DNA from: Mycobacterium gordonae
GTDB taxonomy: Bacteria; Actinomycetota; Actinomycetes; Mycobacteriales; Mycobacteriaceae
NCBI RefSeq assembly: GCF_002101675.1
Contig: NZ_LQOY01000039.1
Coordinates: forward strand, 1-41,737
Reading direction: 5' to 3'
Length of the DNA: 41,737 nucleotides
Under the pieces are notes generated by a model, which searched no databases, was not told the DNA's origin, and saw only the letters and a list, made by a program, of their open reading frames with translations. This document shows positions 36,639 to 41,737 of the stretch, piece after piece. Both the position numbers and the translations under genes were made by a program. The stretch's first letter is position 1. Each line of letters opens with the position of its first letter.

Positions 36639-37538
36639 ATGAAGCTCGGGATCGCCGGTGTGGTGTTGTTCATCGCGGCATATGTCGCTTCAAACTTCTT
36701 CTATGCCGCCGCCGGTCACGGCCCGCACGACCTGACGCAGGGGCACCCGATGCCGGATGGAACCACCGTCACCATGGACTTGCAGGAGGTGCAGCAGAGC
36801 AACACCATCCTGCTGGCCAACCTGACCATCGTGCCCGGCCCCGCACTGCTGGACCCGCGCACCCACGACCTGACCCAGGACCTCAGCGTCGTCGTCACGT
36901 CCGCGGCATCGCCGACCAAGCGCTCGTGGTCGAAGGGGATGGTGCCTGGCAGTTTCCCTGTGCCACTGAGCATTTCGGGTGCCGTCACCGACTGGCCGTT
37001 CGATCACTACTTCAGCGGGCCGATCACCGTCGAAATCTTCAGAGGTGACAACCCGATGCCCGAGCGGGCGGCGGTGACGTTCGCCGACCGCCTTGCCGGT
37101 TGGCGCATCGACATTTCGACGACCGACAATTCCAGTGCCGTCGCCCCGTGTCGAGTGGAGTTGGAGCGCTCGCCGAGCACCAAGACATTCGCGGTGGTCA
37201 TCCTCGCGGTCCTGGTGGCGCTCGCCGGCATGGGACTTGTCGTTGCGGTCCAGACGGCTCGGGACAAACGCAGATTCCAGCCGCCGATGACGACGTGGTA
37301 CGCGGCGATGCTTTTCGCGGTGGTGCCACTGCGCAATGCGCTGCCCAACGCACCACCGTTCGGAGCCGCAGTCGACGTCAGGGTGGTGCTCTGGGTCATC
37401 GTGGTTTTGGTGCTGTCGATGCTGATCTACATCACCTGCTGGTGGCGGCACCTGGCGCCGGAGCAGCCGGAGCAGCCGGAGCAGCCGGAGCAGCCGGAGG
37501 AACCCGCGAAATCCGCTGAGCCAAAGGCAACTAGCTGA
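36639..37538 (+). CDS. DUF4436 membrane protein, copy 3
   Basis: A 299-residue paralogue: N-terminal helix (LGIAGVVLFIAAYVASNFFY), external domain (VPGPALLDPRTHDLTQDLSV, DWPFDHYFSG), three C-terminal helices (MTTWYAAMLFAVVPLRNALP), and a tail with repeated EQP triplets. LLDPRTHDL resembles copy 2 more than copy 1, suggesting the duplications were sequential. TATAGG lies 8 bases before its ATG, a possible independent, leaderless promoter; no ribosome binding site is evident. Confidence 0.85.
   Translation: MKLGIAGVVLFIAAYVASNFFYAAAGHGPHDLTQGHPMPDGTTVTMDLQEVQQSNTILLANLTIVPGPALLDPRTHDLTQDLSVVVTSAASPTKRSWSKGMVPGSFPVPLSISGAVTDWPFDHYFSGPITVEIFRGDNPMPERAAVTFADRLAGWRIDISTTDNSSAVAPCRVELERSPSTKTFAVVILAVLVALAGMGLVVAVQTARDKRRFQPPMTTWYAAMLFAVVPLRNALPNAPPFGAAVDVRVVLWVIVVLVLSMLIYITCWWRHLAPEQPEQPEQPEQPEEPAKSAEPKATS
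37462..37500 (+). repeat. 9-bp tandem repeats in the tail of DUF4436 copy 3
   Basis: About four copies of GAGCAGCCG, giving the EQPEQPEQPEQP stretch just after the last transmembrane helix. The unit length preserves frame. Confidence 0.85.
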
Positions 37539-37591
37539 TCGTAAGCCGCCCACGCTGTAGGCTGCGACACCGGGCGTGAAAGGGTTACACG

Positions 37592-38305
37592 GTGGCGAGG
37601 GTATCGGTATCGGTACGAGCTCGGGCGCTGGTGCGCATCGTGTGGCACTACGTCACCAGCGCCCCGCTGACCTACGCCTGGTTGCTCGCGTTGGCCATCA
37701 CCACGATCGTGCAGAACGTGCTCACGGGTCATCAGCTGCATTCGGTACTGCTGCACCGCTATACCAATCTGCATGCGCTGGCTACCGATCCGCTGGGCGT
37801 GCTGTTCTCCAGCCTGTGGTGGATCGACGGCCGAAGCCTGGAACCCTACCTGTTGCTGTTCACCATCTTTCTGGCGCCGGCTGAGCGATGGCTCGGTCAA
37901 TTGCGTTGGTTGACAGTAGGATTGACGTCGCACATCCTCGCCACCTACATCAGCGAAGGTCTGCTCTACATGGCGATCCAGATGCACGACGCCTCGGCGA
38001 GGTCCGTGCGCGCCCACGACATCGGGGTCAGCTACTTCCTGGTCGGCGTCATGGGCATCCTCACCTACCGCATCGCCCGGCCCTGGCGCTGGGGCTACCT
38101 CGGCGTGCTACTGCTCATCTTCGGGTTTCCGGTGCTGTTGATGGACCGCATCGAGCTGAGCTTCACCGCCATCGGTCATTTCGCGGCGCTGCTGATCGGT
38201 CTGGCGTTCTTCCCGATGGCCCGCGAGTGCAAGACCGGGTCCTGGAATCCGGCCGAGCGGTTCAAAGCCGTCTTCGGACGCAAGACACAGGAGGCGCCGG
38301 GCTGA
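37592..38305 (+). CDS. Rhomboid-like membrane protein (Rv3434c-like)
   Basis: A 237-residue polytopic membrane protein with about six hydrophobic helices, of the size of a rhomboid-fold protein. No GxSG catalytic serine motif of active rhomboid proteases is visible in the helices (the region reads AERWLGQLRWLTVGLTSHIL and AIGHFAALLIGLAF), so it is probably a non-protease member, as such actinobacterial proteins are described. GTG 37592 follows GAAAGGG by 7 bases. nnr starts 2 bases after its stop. Function unknown. Equivalent of Rv3434c. Confidence 0.75.
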   Translation: MARVSVSVRARALVRIVWHYVTSAPLTYAWLLALAITTIVQNVLTGHQLHSVLLHRYTNLHALATDPLGVLFSSLWWIDGRSLEPYLLLFTIFLAPAERWLGQLRWLTVGLTSHILATYISEGLLYMAIQMHDASARSVRAHDIGVSYFLVGVMGILTYRIARPWRWGYLGVLLLIFGFPVLLMDRIELSFTAIGHFAALLIGLAFFPMARECKTGSWNPAERFKAVFGRKTQEAPG

Positions 38306-38307
38306 CG

Positions 38308-39723
38308 ATGCGGCACTACTACTCCGCGGAGACGATTCGCGACGCCGAAGCGCCGCTGCTGGCCAGCCTGCCCGACGGCGCCTTGATGAAACGCGCGGCC
38401 TTCGGGCTGGCCACCGCGATCCTGCGTGAACTGACCGCCCGCACCGGCGGAGTCAGCGGGCGGAGGGTGTGCGCGGTCGTGGGGTCCGGTGACAACGGCG
38501 GGGACGCACTGTGGGCGGCGACCTTTGCGCGCCGGCGCGGCGCGGCCGCCGACGCGGTGCTGCTCAATCCCGACAAGGCTCACCGCAAAGGGCTTGCCGC
38601 ATTCCGCAAGGCGGGTGGTCGCGTCGTCGAAACCATTGATCCGACAACGGATCTCGTGATCGACGGGGTGGTGGGCATCTCCGGTTCTGGACCGCTGCGG
38701 CCGGCCGCGGCAGAAGTGTTCGAACGAGCCGGCGGCATCCCGGTGGTCGCCGTCGACATCCCCAGCGGAATCGACGTGGCCACCGGAGCCGTCGCCGGGC
38801 CCGCGGTGCGCGCCGCCCTGACCGTCACCTTCGGAGGGCTCAAACCCGTACACGCGCTGGCCGATTGCGGCCGCGTCGAACTCGTCGACATCGGGCTCGA
38901 CCTGCCCGACACCGACCTGCTCAGTTTTCAGGCCGCCGATGTGCTGGCGCGCTGGCCGGTGCCCGGCGCCCGCGACGACAAGTACACCCAGGGGGTCACC
39001 GGCGTGCTGGCCGGCTCGTCGACCTATCCCGGCGCCGCGGTGCTTACTACGGGCGCGGCGGTGGCGACCCACTCGGGCATGGTCCGCTACGCCGGCAGCG
39101 CCCACCGCGAAGTGCTCGCCCAGTGGCCGGAAGTGATCGCCTCACCTACCCCGGCGGCGGCCGGACGGGTGCAGGCCTGGGTGGTCGGGCCGGGACTGGG
39201 GACCGACGAGGACGGCGCCGCCGCGCTGTGGTTCGCCCTGGACACCGACCTGCCGGTGCTGGTCGACGCCGACGGGCTGACCATGCTGGCCGCCCACCCG
39301 GATCTGGTCGCCGGCCGCACCGCGCCGACCGTGCTGACACCGCACGCGGGCGAGTTCGCCAGGCTGGCCGGATCGCCGCCGGGGGATGACCGGGTGGGCG
39401 CGACGCGCCGGCTGGCCGACGCGCTGGGGGCGACCGTGCTACTCAAGGGCAACGTCACCGTCATAGCCGATCCCGGTGGCCCGGTCTATCTGAACCGGGC
39501 CGGGCAGTCCTGGGCGGCCACCGCCGGGTCCGGCGACGTGCTGTCCGGGATGATCGGCGCCCTGCTCGCCTCGGGCCTGCCTGCCGCCGAGGCCGCCGCC
39601 GCCGCGGCATTCGTCCACGCCCGGGCGGCGGCGTTGTCGGCCGCCGACCCCGGACCCGGCGAGGCGCCTACCTCGTCGTCCCGGATTCTGCACCACATCA
39701 GGGCGGCAGTTGCCGCTCTCTAG
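38308..39723 (+). CDS. nnr: Bifunctional NAD(P)H-hydrate epimerase / ADP-dependent dehydratase
   Basis: Repairs hydrated NADH and NADPH. The 471-residue protein fuses a YjeF_N epimerase domain (about 1-215, with VVGSGDNGGDAL for GxGNNGGDG) to a YjeF_C/NnrD dehydratase domain (about 225-471), a ribokinase-like fold with GAAVLTTGAA, VVGPGLGT and the catalytic aspartate in AGSGDVLSGM. ATG 38308 was chosen: AGGAGG lies upstream inside the end of the preceding gene, and MRHYYSAETIRDAE is the family start. Equivalent of Rv3433c. Confidence 0.95.
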   Translation: MRHYYSAETIRDAEAPLLASLPDGALMKRAAFGLATAILRELTARTGGVSGRRVCAVVGSGDNGGDALWAATFARRRGAAADAVLLNPDKAHRKGLAAFRKAGGRVVETIDPTTDLVIDGVVGISGSGPLRPAAAEVFERAGGIPVVAVDIPSGIDVATGAVAGPAVRAALTVTFGGLKPVHALADCGRVELVDIGLDLPDTDLLSFQAADVLARWPVPGARDDKYTQGVTGVLAGSSTYPGAAVLTTGAAVATHSGMVRYAGSAHREVLAQWPEVIASPTPAAAGRVQAWVVGPGLGTDEDGAAALWFALDTDLPVLVDADGLTMLAAHPDLVAGRTAPTVLTPHAGEFARLAGSPPGDDRVGATRRLADALGATVLLKGNVTVIADPGGPVYLNRAGQSWAATAGSGDVLSGMIGALLASGLPAAEAAAAAAFVHARAAALSAADPGPGEAPTSSSRILHHIRAAVAAL

Positions 39724-39746
39724 CACCCAGCAACGAAAGGATCGCC

Positions 39747-41129
39747 GTGTCCAAGAGCCACCCGTCCATCGCCACCCACTCGATCACTCCGGCATACACC
39801 GGCCGCCTGTTCACCGCGCCGGTGCCCGCGTTGCGGATGCCCGACGAGTCGATGGACCCCGAAGCTGCCTATCGCTTCATCCACGACGAGCTGATGCTCG
39901 ACGGCAGCTCGCGGCTGAACCTGGCCACGTTCGTCACCACCTGGATGGACCCCGAGGCCGGCAGGCTGATGGCGGAGACGTTCGACAAGAACATGATCGA
40001 CAAGGACGAATATCCTGCCACCGCGGCCATCGAGCAGCGCTGCGTGTGCATGGTGGCCGACCTGTTCCACGCCGAAGGCTTGCGCGACGACGACCCGAGC
40101 AGCGCAACCGGGGTGTCAACCATCGGCTCGAGCGAGGCGGTGATGCTGGGCGGTCTGGCGATGAAGTGGCGCTGGCGCGCCAAGAGCCGGAACTGGAAGA
40201 GCCGCACCCCCAATCTGGTGATGGGCTCCAACGTTCAGGTGGTGTGGGAGAAGTTCTGCCGCTACTTCGACGTCGAACCGCGCTACCTGCCGATGGAGGA
40301 GGGCCGGTACGTCATCACGCCCGAGCAGGTGCTCGACGCCGTCGACGAAGACACGATCGGCGTGGTGGCGATCCTGGGCACCACCTACACCGGGGAACTC
40401 GAACCGGTGGCGGAGATCTGCAAGGCGCTCGACGAGCTGGCCGCCAACGGCGGCGTGGACGTTCCCGTGCATGTGGACGCCGCCAGCGGCGGCTTTGTGG
40501 TGCCGTTCCTGCACCCGGACCTGGTGTGGGATTTCCGGCTGCCGCGGGTGGTGTCGATCAACGTCAGCGGCCACAAGTACGGACTGACCTATCCCGGCAT
40601 CGGGTTCGTGGTGTGGCGCAGCCCCGAACACCTGCCCGAGGACCTGGTGTTTCGGGTCAACTACCTCGGTGGTGACATGCCGACCTTCACGCTGAACTTC
40701 TCCCGGCCGGGCAATCAGGTGGTGGGCCAGTACTACAACTTCTTGCGGTTGGGGCGCGAGGGCTACACCCAGGTCATGCAGTCGCTGTCCTCGACCGCGC
40801 GCTGGCTCGGTGAGCAGCTGCGCACCGGCGAGCATATGGAGATCATCTCCGACGGTTCGGCGATTCCGGTGGTCAGCTTCAGGCTCGCCAAAGACCGCGG
40901 CTACACCGAATTCGACGTCTCGCACGAGCTGCGGGGCTACGGGTGGCAGGTGCCGGCCTACACCATGCCAGACAACGCCACCGACGTGTCGGTACTGCGG
41001 ATCGTGGTCCGCGAAGGGCTCTCCGCCGACCTGGCCCGGGCGCTGCACGACGACGCCATCAAGGCGCTGACGTCGCTGGACAAGCTCAAGCCGGGCGGAC
41101 ATTACGAGGCGGAGCACTTCGCGCACTAG
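39747..41129 (+). CDS. gadB: Glutamate decarboxylase
   Basis: PLP-dependent conversion of glutamate to GABA and CO2, often tied to acid resistance. The 460-residue protein has the PLP-binding lysine K277 in VSGHKYGL, the HVDAASGGF segment with the PLP-ring aspartate, and GSSEAVMLGGLAMKWRW near residue 130. GTG 39747 follows GAAAGGA by 6 bases. It follows nnr by 23 bases, so the run from glmS to gadB could be one long transcription unit with internal starts. Equivalent of Rv3432c. Confidence 0.95.
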   Translation: MSKSHPSIATHSITPAYTGRLFTAPVPALRMPDESMDPEAAYRFIHDELMLDGSSRLNLATFVTTWMDPEAGRLMAETFDKNMIDKDEYPATAAIEQRCVCMVADLFHAEGLRDDDPSSATGVSTIGSSEAVMLGGLAMKWRWRAKSRNWKSRTPNLVMGSNVQVVWEKFCRYFDVEPRYLPMEEGRYVITPEQVLDAVDEDTIGVVAILGTTYTGELEPVAEICKALDELAANGGVDVPVHVDAASGGFVVPFLHPDLVWDFRLPRVVSINVSGHKYGLTYPGIGFVVWRSPEHLPEDLVFRVNYLGGDMPTFTLNFSRPGNQVVGQYYNFLRLGREGYTQVMQSLSSTARWLGEQLRTGEHMEIISDGSAIPVVSFRLAKDRGYTEFDVSHELRGYGWQVPAYTMPDNATDVSVLRIVVREGLSADLARALHDDAIKALTSLDKLKPGGHYEAEHFAH

Positions 41130-41247
41130 CTTGAACCGGTCCAGAGATGCGGAGTTTCAGCTAAACCGCTGAGCTGGGCGATCGCCAGGACAATACTCAC
41201 AAGAATCTCGTTCGAGACGATCTTTGCAACCTGTCGGGAGGTTAGCG
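41130..41247 (+). promoter_or_regulatory. Upstream region of the right-hand PE_PGRS gene
   Basis: 118 bases holding a GGGAGG ribosome site before ATG 41248, a GGCGATCGCC palindrome (41178-41187 region) and a CTCGTTCGAG palindrome near 41208. No convincing -35/-10 pair was found. Confidence 0.35.
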
Positions 41248-41737
41248 ATGTCGTATTTGGTGGCAGCAACCGATTCGTTGGCTGCCACCGCCGGCGATGT
41301 GGCGGGCATCGGCAATTCGCTGACCGCCGCACATGCCGCGGCGGTGGGCTCTACCACAGCGGTACTGGCCGCGGCCGAGGATGAAATATCGGCGGCGGTC
41401 GCCGCCCTGTTCTCCGGTCACGGCCGGCAGTTCCAACTGCTTGCGGCGCAGGCGGAAACGTTTCACTCCGAGTTCGCCCAGGCCCTGGCCGGCGCGGGCG
41501 GCGCGTACGCGGCCGCCGAGGCGGCCGCCGCCAACCCGCTGCAGGCCCTCGTCGACGGCATCTTGGGGGTCGTCAACGCGCCCACCAACCTGCTGCTGGG
41601 CCGACCACTGATCGGTGACGGCACCAACGGCGCTCCGGGGAGCGGCCAAAACGGTGGCGCGGGCGGACTGTTGTGGGGCAACGGCGGCGCCGGCGGATCG
41701 GGCGCGCCGGGGTTGTCCGGGGGCGCCGCCGGTAGCA
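41248..41737 (+). CDS. PE_PGRS family protein, N-terminal fragment
   Basis: The frame is open from ATG 41248 to the window edge (163 residues). Residues 1-98 form a PE domain: MSYLVAATDSLAATAGDVAGIG, two long helices and the export signal Y87-A-A-A-E91. The Pro-Glu dipeptide normally at positions 8-9 is Thr-Asp here. After the linker NPLQALVDGILGVVNAPTNLL, GGAGG and GNGGAGG repeats begin (from about 135), so this is a PE_PGRS rather than a short PE. Such proteins are exported by ESX-5. GGGAGG 6 bases upstream supports the start. The C-terminus is outside the window. Confidence 0.9.
   Translation, partial: MSYLVAATDSLAATAGDVAGIGNSLTAAHAAAVGSTTAVLAAAEDEISAAVAALFSGHGRQFQLLAAQAETFHSEFAQALAGAGGAYAAAEAAAANPLQALVDGILGVVNAPTNLLLGRPLIGDGTNGAPGSGQNGGAGGLLWGNGGAGGSGAPGLSGGAAGS

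Overview
This window reads as a slow-growing, PE_PGRS-bearing Mycobacterium. The evidence is high GC, two truncated PE_PGRS genes at the edges, an LpqH-type lipoprotein, a complete ESX-4 type VII secretion locus, two cutinase-family genes, a 13E12-family HNH gene and F420-dependent oxidoreductases. From about 4.8 kb to 41.1 kb the gene order follows the M. tuberculosis Rv3467 to Rv3432c neighbourhood as I recall it. The species is not assigned; PE_PGRS genes argue against the M. avium complex.

Layout. 1-4024: the end of a PE_PGRS gene, then a minus-strand valine/propionate operon (mmsA, acyl-CoA dehydrogenase, mmsB) that in M. tuberculosis lies elsewhere (Rv0751c-Rv0753c). 4144-6101: a methyltransferase and an HNH nuclease with an SOS box on its start. 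6098-9988 (minus): two tandem F420-dependent oxidoreductases, rmlB, rmlC and an LpqH-like lipoprotein. 10237-14846 (plus): infA, rpmJ, rpsM, rpsK, rpsD, rpoA, rplQ, truA. 14843-16331 (minus): two cutinase-like genes. 16450-25909: ESX-4, with eccB4 (+), mycP4 and eccD4 (-), then eccC4, a T7SS-associated membrane protein, esxU and esxT (+). 26095-28446: rplM, rpsI, glmM. 28491-30091: an EspC-like small protein and a large WXG-containing protein. 30094-32902 (minus): an F420-dependent oxidoreductase, a SnoaL-like protein, an alpha/beta-hydrolase-fold protein and a DUF2510 membrane protein. 32985-41129 (plus): glmS, three tandem DUF4436 membrane proteins, a rhomboid-like membrane protein, nnr, gadB. 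41248-end: the start of a second PE_PGRS gene.

How the genes work together. GlmS and GlmM make glucosamine phosphates for UDP-GlcNAc, and RmlB/RmlC make dTDP-rhamnose; both feed cell-wall assembly. The ribosomal genes form the usual alpha-operon block plus the L13/S9 pair. ESX-4 supplies an inner-membrane secretion machine (EccB4, EccC4, EccD4, MycP4) and a small Esx pair.

The most interesting signal is the pair at 28491-30091. A 95-residue EspC-like protein with a C-terminal YxxxE export motif is followed by a 436-residue protein with a WTG motif and a low-complexity tail. Upstream lies GGAAC-N17-CGTCG, matching the recalled SigM promoter consensus and placed for leaderless translation. A related ECF-like promoter precedes esxU. 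I infer a SigM-linked ESX-4 cargo module separated from the machinery only by rplM-rpsI-glmM. No tRNA, rRNA, CRISPR array or insertion sequence was recognised. The longest gene-free stretch is the 248-base divergent region 9989-10236.
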